From NCBI GenBank assembly GCA_964497615.1, contig CAZCEC010000033.1, forward strand, positions 1 to 64,000: a stretch of 64,000 nt of DNA. The letters are read 5' to 3'. This DNA comes from CAZCEC01 sp964497615 (GTDB lineage Bacteria; Chloroflexota; Anaerolineae; Anaerolineales; UBA6663). Numbering within the stretch: position 1 is the first letter of the stretch; every line of letters begins with the position of its first letter. Both the position numbers and the translations under genes were made by a program. The notes below the pieces were generated by a model. It was not told the DNA's origin. It made no database searches and worked only from the letters and a program-made list of their open reading frames with translations. This document shows, piece by piece, positions 1 to 9,000 of the stretch.

Positions 1-249
1 GCCCACGCGCTGGCGGATCTCGGTGCTGTCGCGGGCGATGTCGCGGCCAAAGACCAGAGCCGAGCCGCTGGTGGGGCGCGCCAGGCCCAGCAGCAGCTTG
101 ATGGTGGTGGTCTTGCCGGCACCGTTCGGGCCGAGGAAGCCGAAGATGGAGTTGCGCGGCACCTGGAGGCTGAGGGCCTTCAGGGCGGCGGTGTCCTTAT
201 AGGTCTTGGTGAGGGCTTGGGCGTGGATGACGGGGGGTTCGGCGGACAT
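1..249 (-). CDS. ABC transporter ATP-binding protein, N-terminal part
   Basis: Only the first 83 codons lie in the window; the gene runs off the left edge. The translation starts MSAEPPVIHAQALTKTYKD and contains a perfect Walker A motif, GPNGAGKTT, followed by the usual KLLLGLARPTSGSALVFG segment. This is the nucleotide-binding subunit of an ABC transporter, of the type paired with ABC-2 exporters (CcmA/NatA-like). The start is the ATG at 249-247. The signature motif and Walker B lie outside the window, so the substrate cannot be judged. Confidence 0.9.
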   Translation of the reverse strand, partial: MSAEPPVIHAQALTKTYKDTAALKALSLQVPRNSIFGFLGPNGAGKTTTIKLLLGLARPTSGSALVFGRDIARDSTEIRQRVG

Positions 250-349
250 GCGGTGTCTCCCAACCGGCAGCCAGCGCGGCGGCGCGGTCTGTCAAGTATA
301 CGCCTGAGGGCCGGTGGGGGTTGCGCCGCGGCCGGGTCTCGGGCGGCGC

Positions 350-378
350 TTACTTTTTCTCTTTCTCTGCTCTACAAT
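350..378 (+). promoter_or_regulatory. Predicted promoter upstream of the aminotransferase gene
   Basis: A -35-like TTACTT (350-355), a 17-nt pyrimidine-rich spacer and a -10 TACAAT (373-378). An ATG lies exactly 6 nt after the -10 box, so a transcript from here would begin at or next to that codon (see the mini-ORF at 385). Confidence 0.5.
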
Positions 379-384
379 ACTGCC

Positions 385-426
385 ATGATCACCCTGTGCG
401 GGGCCGCCAAGGTGCGGCACCTGTGA
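385..426 (+). other. Possible leaderless 13-codon mini-ORF
   Basis: ATG at 385 follows the -10 TACAAT with a 6-nt gap and opens a 13-codon frame (MITLCGAAKVRHL) ending TGA at 424-426. The aminotransferase starts 92 nt later. The same geometry, also with 13 codons, occurs before the phosphohexomutase gene at 27290. It could be a leader peptide or chance; there is no homology evidence. Confidence 0.25.
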
Positions 427-427
427 T

Positions 428-515
428 CCCCTGAGTCCCTTATTTCCCTTGAGTCCCCTTACCCCCCTGCCCTTTATGCCCCTTATTCCCTTTCGACCCT
501 TTACTTCCTGGAGCC
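428..515 (+). repeat. C-rich degenerate repeat tract before a start codon
   Basis: Imperfect units such as GAGTCCCCTT and CCCCTTATTCCC fill the space up to the ATG at 519. The same tract type, C-rich on the coding strand, precedes at least five other genes in the window (hydrolase at 12693, 16372, 37150, 47135, 49309). Its complement carries many GGG runs and could form G-quadruplexes. Confidence 0.6.
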
Positions 516-518
516 TTT

Positions 519-1844
519 ATGCCCCCCCAATCGTTCGATAAAACGCAGGCCCTGTTCAACCGCGCCAAGCAGGTGATGCCCTATGGCGTGTCGTCCAATT
601 TCCGGTATTGGGGCGAAGACAACACCCCCGTCATCAGCCGCGCCAAGGGGGCGTACATTTGGGACGCGGACGGCAACAAATACATTGACTACCGGCTGGC
701 GTTCGGCCCCATCATCCTGGGCCACGCCGACGACCGGGTGACGAGGGCGGTGACCGACGCCATCGGCAACGGCACCCTGTTCGCCCACACGCACCCGCTG
801 GAAGTCGAAGTGGCCGAGCGCATGGTGCGCATGTGCCCCGGCGTGGACAAGGTGCGCTTCGCCAACTCGGGCACCGAGGCCACCATGCACGCCCTGCGCA
901 TCGCCCGCGCCCACACCAACCGCGAGAAGTTCATCAAGTTCGAGGGCTGCTACCACGGCTTCCACGACGCGGTGCTGTTCTCCACCAGCATGTCGCCGGG
1001 GGAGAGTTTGGGGAGCCGCCGCAGCCCGCTCGCGGCGCAGAACTCGTCCGGCATCCCGGCGGCGATGCGCGACCTGATCATCAGCCTGGTCTATAACGAC
1101 ATTGACCTGCTGGACCGCACGGTGCGGGCGCGCTGGGGCGAGATCGCCGCCATCCTGGTGGAGCCGATTGCGGGCAACATGGCCTCCATCATGCCCGCGC
1201 CCGGGTTCTTGGAGCACATCCGCAAGCTGTGCGACGAGTACGGCATCGTGATGATCATGGACGAAGTCAAGACCGGGTTCCGCATCGCCAAGGGCGGGGC
1301 CACCGAGCACTTCGGCGTCAAGGGCGATTTGATGACCTACGCCAAGAGCCTGGCGAACGGCTATCCGCTGGCGGCGATTGGCGGGAGCGACGCGGTGATG
1401 GGCGTCATCGAGCCGGGGCGCATGGCGCAGGGCGGCACCTACTGCGGCAACGCGCCGGGGGCGGCGGCGGCGATGGCGACGCTGGATGTGATCGAGCAGA
1501 CCGACGTGCTGGACCAGATCAAGGGGCGCGGCACGAAGCTGATCCAGGGGTTGGCCGAAATCCTGACCGAAGCCGGGATTGATTATGAAGTCTCGGGCGT
1601 GCCGGCGATGTTTGGCCTGACGCTGGAGCCGCGGGTGAAGCCGGTGCGCGACTACCGCGACACCCTGCAAAGCAACCCGGCGCTGTACGAGCACATTGCG
1701 CTGGGGATGCGGGCGCGCGGGGTGGAGCTGGAGCCGGACTGGCGCGAGCCGTTCTTCCTGTGCGGGGCGCTGAGCGACGCGGACGTGGACGAGACCCTGA
1801 ACGTGGCGAACGATGCGGTGAAGGAAGCCAAGCAAAGCCTGTGA
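519..1844 (+). CDS. Class III PLP-dependent aminotransferase, glutamate-1-semialdehyde aminomutase-like
   Basis: A 441-aa cytosolic class III aminotransferase. Visible family marks are GAYIWDADGNKYIDY near the N-terminus, the phosphate-site motif NSGTEA, YHGFHD, the cofactor Asp in MIMDEVKTGFR, and the PLP-lysine context TYAKSLANGYPLAAIGG. Length and order match the GSA-aminomutase/aspartate-aminotransferase-family group. HemL itself (tetrapyrrole synthesis) is possible, but no hem genes are nearby and many members of this group are plain transaminases, so no symbol is given. The start is the ATG at 519 with a GGAG 7 nt upstream. It is preceded by a C-rich tract and a promoter at 350-378. A 484-aa antisense frame over it is only a high-GC shadow. 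Confidence 0.9.
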   Translation: MPPQSFDKTQALFNRAKQVMPYGVSSNFRYWGEDNTPVISRAKGAYIWDADGNKYIDYRLAFGPIILGHADDRVTRAVTDAIGNGTLFAHTHPLEVEVAERMVRMCPGVDKVRFANSGTEATMHALRIARAHTNREKFIKFEGCYHGFHDAVLFSTSMSPGESLGSRRSPLAAQNSSGIPAAMRDLIISLVYNDIDLLDRTVRARWGEIAAILVEPIAGNMASIMPAPGFLEHIRKLCDEYGIVMIMDEVKTGFRIAKGGATEHFGVKGDLMTYAKSLANGYPLAAIGGSDAVMGVIEPGRMAQGGTYCGNAPGAAAAMATLDVIEQTDVLDQIKGRGTKLIQGLAEILTEAGIDYEVSGVPAMFGLTLEPRVKPVRDYRDTLQSNPALYEHIALGMRARGVELEPDWREPFFLCGALSDADVDETLNVANDAVKEAKQSL

Positions 1845-2025
1845 GCGTGTGAGTGCGTGCGAGCCGGCTGCCGGGCGACTCAAGTCGCGGCAACAAAAGC
1901 CCGAAGCCGCCCTTCGGCGGCTGGGAGCGGCTCCCCTCCCCTGGCGGGGGACCATGGCCCGCGGAGCTCAGTGGAGTGGGGGGGGCCGGGGGTGAGGGGG
2001 AGCGCCTGACGGCGAGGGAGGCCGC

Positions 2026-2298
2026 ATGCTGTACCTGTGCCCCGTTTGCGGATTTGATGCGCTGGAAGACCCGCCCGAGCCGGGCACGGTCTGCCCGTGC
2101 TGCGGCACCGAGTTTGGCTATGACGACGAGGACACCAGCACCGCCGAGCTGCGCGGGCGCTGGATCAGCGACGGCGCGCGCTGGTGGAGCCCGGACGTGC
2201 CCGCGCCGCCGGGCTGGGAGCCGGCGGCCCAACTGCGCAACGTGGGCTACACGCCGACCCCGGCCGAACTGAGCCGCATCGCCGCGCGGCGGACCTAA
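2026..2298 (+). CDS. CPCC-type cysteine-rich protein
   Basis: A 90-aa protein beginning MLYLCPVCGFDALEDPP with a second pair, VCPCCGTEFGYDD. The CxxC...CPCC arrangement is the hallmark of the cysteine-rich CPCC family and suggests one zinc ribbon. The WW-rich C-terminal half is also typical. The function of the family is unknown. The region before it (1850-2020) contains an intergenic repeat also seen near 20800-20880 and inside the hydrolase gene at 12280-12470. Confidence 0.7.
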   Translation: MLYLCPVCGFDALEDPPEPGTVCPCCGTEFGYDDEDTSTAELRGRWISDGARWWSPDVPAPPGWEPAAQLRNVGYTPTPAELSRIAARRT

Positions 2299-2316
2299 CG
2301 ATCCTTCGATTATTAA

Positions 2317-2486
2317 CTTGACAGTGGGCTTGCGTCGAAATCTAATCCGCGCCCACACGTTGGCCTGGGCGTCACCGTGGTTCCGTTAAAGACCGTGCGC
2401 TTGCCGGCCATTTAACGGGACCCTGATCGGGCTCAAGATCACGCGTGGGTGCGGATTAGGTGCAATTGCCCCCGCCCACTGTCAAG
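2317..2486. repeat. Nested inverted repeat enclosing copy A of a 119-bp foldback element
   Basis: Outer 13-bp perfect arms CTTGACAGTGGGC (2317-2329) and GCCCACTGTCAAG (2474-2486) enclose a 119-bp unit (2342-2460) with its own terminal inverted repeat CTAATCCGC / GCGGATTAG and an inner hairpin CCGTTAAA / TTTAACGG. A second 119-bp copy lies at 33234-33352. The rest of the 2299-2554 interval shows no gene. Confidence 0.8.
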
Positions 2487-2554
2487 ATTATTCTTGAAAC
2501 GTCAATAATGGGACTGCGCTGCCGCGGGCTGGCGGGGCGCAGACCGGGCGCGGT

Positions 2555-2582
2555 TTGACCCGCCCGCTCTGTTGACTATACT
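2555..2582 (+). promoter_or_regulatory. Predicted promoter of the NHL-repeat gene
   Basis: TTGACC (2555-2560), 16-nt spacer, TATACT (2577-2582). The predicted leader to the ATG at 2724 is about 135 nt. Confidence 0.55.
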
Positions 2583-2723
2583 CCTGCGGGCAAGCCCGGA
2601 TCGGCTGTCACTCGCGCGCCGCCCTCGAGACCCCTCGCACCCCGCCTGCGCTGGCTTTCGCGTGGTCCGCTGACGATGCCCATCCCCAGGGTGTTTGTGG
2701 GGGGCAGGCACAGAAAGGTCCCC

Positions 2724-5318
2724 ATGCGACTGCTGTTACGCCTGGCCGCCGTCAGCCTGCTGGCCCTCGGCCCGTGGGCGGCCCCGCCGCCCGCCCGCGC
2801 CGCCAACCTGGATACCGTGGCCGACCACGTCTTCGGCCAGCCCAACTTCACGTCCAACTCGGTTAACAACGGCGGCCTGAGCGCCAGCAGCCTGAGCGAG
2901 GCCTACTCGGCGGCGATGGATGCGGCCGGCAACCTGTATGTGGCCGACAGCCAGAACCACCGCGTGCTGCAATACGACAACCCGCTCAGCACTGATCTCA
3001 TCGCCGACCGGGTGTTTGGCCAACCCGACTTCTCCTCCAACACCGCTAACAATGGCGGTGTCAGCGCCAGCAGCCTGAACGAGCCCTTTGGCGTTGGGCT
3101 GGACCAGGCCGGCAACCTGTACGTGGCCGACTATTTCAACCACCGCGTGCTGCGCTATGACGCGCCGCTGACCACCGACGCTGTGGCGGACGGCGTCTAT
3201 GGGCAGCCCGACTTCGCCAGCAACCTGCTGAACAACGGTGGGGTCAGCGCCAGCAGCCTGTACGCCCCGGCCGGCGTGACCGTGGACCGGGCTGGCAGCC
3301 TATATGTGGCCGATTACTTGAACCACCGCGTGCTCCGGTACGATGAACCTTTGACCACCGACGCCATCGCGGACGTGGTGATCGGCCAGCCCGATTTCAC
3401 GACGCGGACGAGCGGCCTGAGCGCCAGCAGCCTGAACAGCCCGATCGGCGTGGCGCTGGACGCGGCTGGAAACCTGTATGTGGCCGACAGCGCCAACAGC
3501 CGCGTGCTGCAATACAACGCGCCGCTCACCACAGACACCATCGCCGACCGCGTCTTCGGCCAGCCCGACTTCACGTCGGGCACCGTCGACAACGGCGGGC
3601 TCAGCGCCAGCAGCCTGGACTGGCCGCGGGGTGTCGCACTGGACGCCGCCGGCAACCTGTATGTGGCGGACTACTTCAACCGGCGCGTCCTGGCGTATGA
3701 CGCACCGCTGACCACGGACACCGTCGCCGACCGCGTCTTCGGCCAGCCTAACTTCACATCCGAATTCATCAACTATGGCGGGCTGAGCGCCAGCAGCCTG
3801 TTCGGGCCGTTGGGTATCGCGCTGGACCCAGCGGGCAACTTGTATGTGGCCGACCGGCTGAACAACCGGGTGCTGGCGTATGACGTGCCCGAGGCCCATG
3901 CCGCGCCCACGCTGGCCTCCATTGGCCCCACGACCGTGGCGGCGGGCAGCCCGGCGCTGGCGCTCACCGTCACCGGCAGCAACTTCGTGGCCGGCTCGGT
4001 GGTGCGGGTGGGCGGCAGCGACCGGCCCACCACCTGGCTCAGCAGCACTCAGTTGGTCGCGGCGCTGACGGCGGCCGATGCGGCGGCGGGCGGCCCGCTG
4101 GCCATCACGGTCTTCACCCCCGCGCCGGGCGGCGGCTCCACCAGCCTGATCAACCTGCCACTCTACCCCCGCGCCGGGCACGACCGCGTGGCGGATATGG
4201 TGCAGGGCCAGCCCAGCTTCATCACCAACACCCTCAACCACCCGGCGCTCACCGGCGCCCAGCGGCTGCGCGGCCCGCTGGGCGTGGCCGTCCACGCGCC
4301 CTCGGGCCGGCTGTTCGTGGCCGATACCGACAACCACCGCGTGCTGAGCTGGCCCAACGCGCCCGCCTTCGCCAACGGCCAACCCGCCGACTTGGTGCTG
4401 GGCCAGCCCAACTTCCTGACCGCCACGCCCAACGCCGCCGGGCTGAGCGCCCGCAGCCTGAACGCGCCGGGCAGCCTGGCGGTGGATGCCGGGGGCAACC
4501 TGTATGTGGCCGACAGCCAGAACCACCGCGTGTTGGTGTATGCGCCGCCGCTGAGCAGCGGCATGGCCGCGACATGGGTGTTTGGGCAGGGCGGCAGCTT
4601 CACCACCGCCCTGAACAACAACGGCGGGCTGAGCGCCAACAGCCTGTCCACGCCCACCGGCGTGGCGGTGGACGCACTGGGCAATGTGTATGTGGCCGAC
4701 CTGGGCAACCACCGCGTGCTGCAATTCGATACGCCCCTCGCCAGCGGCAGCACCGCCGACCGCGTCTTCGGCCAGCCCAACTTCACCACGGGCACGGCCA
4801 ACAATGGCGGCCTCAGCGCCAGCAGCCTGAACTTCCCAACCGGCGTGACCGTGGACCGGGCTGGCAGCCTGTATGTGGCCGATAGCGGCAACCACCGCGT
4901 GCTGCAATACGACAGTCCGCTGAGCAACACCGACGCCGACCGCGTCTTCGGGCAGCCGGGTTTCGTCACGGGCACAGCCAACAACGGCGGGCGCAGTGCC
5001 AACAGCCTGTCGTCGCCGTGGGAAGTGGATACCGACCCGCTGGGGAACCTGTATGTGGCCGACCTGAGCAACCGCCGGGTGCTGGCCTACCACCAGCCGT
5101 TGAGCACCGACACCGCCGCCGACCTGGTGTTCGGCCAGCCGAACTTCACCTCCGGCGCGGCCAACAACGGCGGGCTGAGCGCCAGCAGCCTGAACAGTCC
5201 GCAGAGCGTGGCGCTGGATGCGCGCGGCAGCCTGTTCGTGGCCGACGCCGGCAACCACCGCGTGCTGGCCTACGACCCGCAGTTGTTCAGCCTGGCGCTG
5301 CCGTTCCTGGGGCGGTGA
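2724..5318 (+). CDS. Secreted double NHL-type beta-propeller protein with central IPT domain
   Basis: 864 aa. The start is the ATG at 2724 (MRLLLRLAAVSLLALGPWA, a signal peptide) with AAGG upstream; the longer frame from 2676 lacks this logic. About 60-residue units recur as ADRVFGQP(D/N)FTS..NNGG.SASSL...GNLYVAD..NHRVL.YD. Six units come before and six after an IPT/TIG-like immunoglobulin domain (about residues 391-480, with TVTGSNFVAGSVVRVGG). Two six-bladed propellers joined by the IPT domain is the likely fold; NHL propellers bind proteins or glycans. There is no membrane helix or LPxTG. The C-terminus is ALPFLGR, matching the ends of three other secreted proteins here. Repeat 4 is a shorter variant. 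The specific ligand is unknown. Confidence 0.8.
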   Translation: MRLLLRLAAVSLLALGPWAAPPPARAANLDTVADHVFGQPNFTSNSVNNGGLSASSLSEAYSAAMDAAGNLYVADSQNHRVLQYDNPLSTDLIADRVFGQPDFSSNTANNGGVSASSLNEPFGVGLDQAGNLYVADYFNHRVLRYDAPLTTDAVADGVYGQPDFASNLLNNGGVSASSLYAPAGVTVDRAGSLYVADYLNHRVLRYDEPLTTDAIADVVIGQPDFTTRTSGLSASSLNSPIGVALDAAGNLYVADSANSRVLQYNAPLTTDTIADRVFGQPDFTSGTVDNGGLSASSLDWPRGVALDAAGNLYVADYFNRRVLAYDAPLTTDTVADRVFGQPNFTSEFINYGGLSASSLFGPLGIALDPAGNLYVADRLNNRVLAYDVPEAHAAPTLASIGPTTVAAGSPALALTVTGSNFVAGSVVRVGGSDRPTTWLSSTQLVAALTAADAAAGGPLAITVFTPAPGGGSTSLINLPLYPRAGHDRVADMVQGQPSFITNTLNHPALTGAQRLRGPLGVAVHAPSGRLFVADTDNHRVLSWPNAPAFANGQPADLVLGQPNFLTATPNAAGLSARSLNAPGSLAVDAGGNLYVADSQNHRVLVYAPPLSSGMAATWVFGQGGSFTTALNNNGGLSANSLSTPTGVAVDALGNVYVADLGNHRVLQFDTPLASGSTADRVFGQPNFTTGTANNGGLSASSLNFPTGVTVDRAGSLYVADSGNHRVLQYDSPLSNTDADRVFGQPGFVTGTANNGGRSANSLSSPWEVDTDPLGNLYVADLSNRRVLAYHQPLSTDTAADLVFGQPNFTSGAANNGGLSASSLNSPQSVALDARGSLFVADAGNHRVLAYDPQLFSLALPFLGR

Positions 5319-5350
5319 GGGGTATCGAAAGTAACGCATCTAAAGTCCGG

Positions 5351-5380
5351 TTGACTCGCGGTCACCGTCTGCGGCATACT
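5351..5380 (+). promoter_or_regulatory. Predicted promoter of the DUF5666-like/beta-helix unit
   Basis: TTGACT (5351-5356), 18-nt spacer, CATACT (5375-5380). The -10 hexamer is the same CATACT used by the four S74 fibre genes. Confidence 0.55.
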
Positions 5381-5455
5381 GGTTGAGTTGGCGATCGGGC
5401 CATCGGCTCCACGCGGCCCACTCCTTAGTGTCCACTGTTTTACGGGAGGATTACA

Positions 5456-6067
5456 ATGCGCAATCTCAACCGCCTATGGGCGCTGGTGGCGGCCCTGGCC
5501 TTGGCGCTGCACGCCAGCGCCGCCCTGGCCGCCCCGCCCACCCCCGCCGATGACGACCTGCGCTTTACGTACACCGGCACCCTCAGCGCCCAGGCCGACG
5601 GCGCGCTGACCCTCACACTGGAAGATGGACAACAACTGACCTTCAAGCTGGCGGAGGGGGCCCGCATCGCGTGGCCGGGCCGGCGCGGCGCGGCCGCCGC
5701 CGATGTGGCCCCGGGCGCCAACGTGCGCGTGACAGTCGAGCGGGCCGACCCGCAGGCCGCCTGGCAGGTGGTGCGCGTGCGCGTGCTGGACCGCGCCCTC
5801 AGCGCGCCTCAGGCCGATGCGCCCACCGTGCCCAGCGTGGCCGGCGTGGCCCAGGCCTATGCCGCCGGGTCCACGCTGGCCGTGCGCCAGCCGGATGGCG
5901 GCCTGGCAACCTATCAACTGAGCGCCGCCACGCGGCTGCTGCCGGCCGGGCACGCCCAGCCGCCCGCCGCGGGCGACCGGGTGCTGCTGCTGTTCAAGCG
6001 CGGCGATGCCAGTCAAGTGTGGGCCATCGTGGTGCTGCCCAACACGCGCGCCGCGCAAGGTCAATAA
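5456..6067 (+). CDS. Secreted DUF5666-like protein
   Basis: 203 aa with a signal peptide (MRNLNRLWALVAALALALHASAALA). Two small beta-rich repeats follow: TYTGTLSAQADGALTLTLEDGQ...F and a degenerate second copy from about residue 125 (TLAVRQPDGGLATYQLSAAT). This resembles the OB-like DUF5666 fold found in secreted proteins. GGAGG lies 7 nt before the ATG. It ends 15 nt before the giant beta-helix gene and probably shares its transcript. Function unknown; a role in secretion or folding of the partner is only a guess from context. Confidence 0.6.
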   Translation: MRNLNRLWALVAALALALHASAALAAPPTPADDDLRFTYTGTLSAQADGALTLTLEDGQQLTFKLAEGARIAWPGRRGAAAADVAPGANVRVTVERADPQAAWQVVRVRVLDRALSAPQADAPTVPSVAGVAQAYAAGSTLAVRQPDGGLATYQLSAATRLLPAGHAQPPAAGDRVLLLFKRGDASQVWAIVVLPNTRAAQGQ

Positions 6068-6082
6068 GGGAAGGAGACCCAC

Positions 6083-9000
6083 ATGCACACGACCCACACC
6101 CTTCCCCATCTGAACCGGATGCAGCGGCCTATGCTCATCGCGCTGGCCGCCGCCCTGGGGCTGGCGCTGGCCGCCGCGCTGCTGGCCGCCCCCGGCCTGC
6201 TGCGGGCCGCGCCCGCCGCCAATATCTGCGTGGGCGCGGGCGAGACATATACCACCATCCAGGCCGCGGTGAACGCCGCCCAGCCGGGCGACAACCTGCG
6301 CGTCAAGAGCCAGACCTTTAGCGAGAATGTATCCATCAGCAAGAGCCTGGGGCTGTACGGCGGCTACACCGGCGCAGGCTGCGGCGGGCCGCGCACCCCG
6401 CGCAACACCATCATCGACGGCGGGCTGAGCGGCCACGTCATCTCGGTGACGGGGTATAGCCTGAACGTAACGATTGACGGCTTCAACATCCGGCGCGCGG
6501 GCACGGGCGGGCGCGGCATCTACGCCACGGGCGCCAACGGCGGCGGGCTGAACGTCAACAACAACTACATTCACGACAACCTGGGCGGCGGCGTCTTCGC
6601 CGACTATGGGCAGCGCACCGACGTGCGCGTGGGCAACAACACCATCTACAGCAACACCGCCGCGAACTACGGCGGCGTGTATGCGCGCGTGCAGTTGAGC
6701 GCCACCCTGCTCATCACCAACAACCAGATCATCAGCAACGCCGTCACCGCCAGCTACGGCGGCGTGTACGCCGAGGCCGCCTACGCCAGCCAGATGGCCT
6801 TCGGCAACAACGACGTGCTGACCAACACGGCCGGCAGCAGCCATGGCGGCGGCTATGCCGACTGGTACAACAACAGTTGGGGCGCGTTCGACGGCAACCT
6901 GGTGCGGGGCAATTCCGCCGGCAGCACCTATGGCGGTGTGAATGTCGAAGTGGAGAACAACGGGGACATCAGTTTCCACAACAACACCATCGCCGGCAAC
7001 ACAGCGGGTTCCAGCTACGGCGGCCTGTATCTCTACGTGCACCGCCAGAGCCAGGCCACGGGCAGCAACCTGCGGCTGGAGGGCAACCAGTCGAGCAGCA
7101 GCTATGGCGGCGGCTACATCTACGCCGAGTACGCCAGCGAGATCAGCCTGCCCAACACGCAGGTGCTCAGCAACACCAGCGGCGCCAGCCATGGCGGGGT
7201 TTACTTCGAGGCCTACGACAACGGCCTGCTGGACCTGCCCGGTCTATACCTCTACAACAACCTCGCTGGTGTCAGCTACGGCGGCGGCGGGTTGGATGCC
7301 GGTGACGGCAACGACACCGTGCTGGCGCCGGGGGCGATGGTCATCAGCAACACCGCCCAAAGCGGCGACGGCGGCGGGCTGTATGTCTATCTGGAAGACG
7401 GCGCCTACATGGACCTGAGCGGCAGCGCCTTCCTGAGCAACACCGCCCGCGGCAGCAGCCCCAGCGGCGGCGGCCTGTACGTGGGTGATCTTTACGCCGG
7501 CACCCGGCTCGACCTGGCCGACAGCCTGTTCGCCTATAACGTGGTGTCCAGCACCAGCGGCACGGCCAGCGGCGGCGGCGCCTACTTCGACTACGGGCCG
7601 AACTACGGGTCCTGGCTGGACCTGCGCAACGTCCAGTTCCTGACCAACTCCGTGCGCGGGGCAAGCAGCAGCGCCTATGGCGGCGGGCTGTACCTGGATG
7701 AGCAGTACTACAACATGTACCCGGATGGCACGTACACCAGCACCCTGTTGAGCGGGGCCGTCTTCCGCAACAACACCGTCACCGGCAACAGCAATGTCTA
7801 CGGCGGCGGCGCTTACGTTTATGACATCTACGAGGGCGCGGCGGTGGACCTGGCCAACGCGCTCTTCGCCAACAACACGCTTTCGTCCACCTCGGGCACG
7901 GCCCAGGGCGGCGGGCTGTGGCTGGGCGAGATTTACGAAGGGGCTGGGGTGCGGCTGGATGGCAGCGTGTTCAGCAGCAACGTGGTCACCACCACCGGCA
8001 CGGGCGAGGGCGGCGGGCTGTTCAGCGACGACTGCTACACCTGGTGCATCTTCAGCTTCAAGGGCGGGTCCTTCACCAACAACTTCGCCAGCGACGACGG
8101 CGGCGGGCTGTACTTTTATGAGGCCGAGTACGGCTCGTACGCCTACTTCGAGGACCTGAGCTTCACCGGCAACACGGCGCTCCAGGGCGACGGCGGCGGG
8201 TTCTACGCCTACAACGCGCTGGCCTACGACGGGTCGTACGTCACCTTCCTGCGCAACACCCTCACCAACAACCGCGCCGGTGGCGACGGCGGCGGGGCCT
8301 ACATCTACGACGCGGCATACGAAGGTGCGGTACTGTACGCCAACGACAACACCATCAGCAGCAACATCGCTGGCGGCGGCGGCGGGGGCCTGTACTTCGA
8401 CAGCGCACTGGCCTACTACGGCAGCTACTTCGAGTTCCGGCGCAACATGGTGACCAACAACCGGGCCGACGGCGGCGAGGGCGGCGGGGCCTACTTCGAC
8501 TACACCACGTCCGGCTCGCACGTGTGGATCAGCGACAACAACTTCAGCAACAACACCATCTCCAGCACCAGCAACTACAACGGCGGCGGGGTGTACCTGG
8601 GCCACTTCGCGGAAGGCTCGACCCTGACGCTGACCAATAACCTGATCAACGACAATGTGGGCACCAACTACGGCGGCGGGCTGTACCTGGACGACAGCAG
8701 CGAGTACGGCTCGAACCTGCTGATCGCCGATAACGACCTGCTGCGCAACACGGCCCGCGACAACTACGGCGGCGGCTGCTACATCGGCTCCCTCGACTAT
8801 GGCTCGACGCTGATCTTCACCGGCAACCAGGTGAACAACAACGTGACCGGGCAGTATGACGGCGGCGGGTGCTACTTCTACGGTTTCTATGACGGCAGCG
8901 CGCTGTACGCCAGCGGCAATGAGTTCAACAACAACACCGCCGGGGCCGACGGCGGCGGGGTCATCGTCTACGACAGCGGCAGTGGAAGCTGGCTCGAGGT

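Noticed and set aside
501..1955. 484-aa minus-strand frame over the aminotransferase gene
   Set aside because: Arg/His-rich translation without any motif; a typical antisense shadow of a high-GC gene whose sense product is clearly a PLP enzyme.
2342..2460. 119-bp element considered as a tRNA or known riboswitch
   Set aside because: No acceptor stem with CCA, no T-loop GTTCRA in the right place, and no match to riboswitch cores that I recognise.
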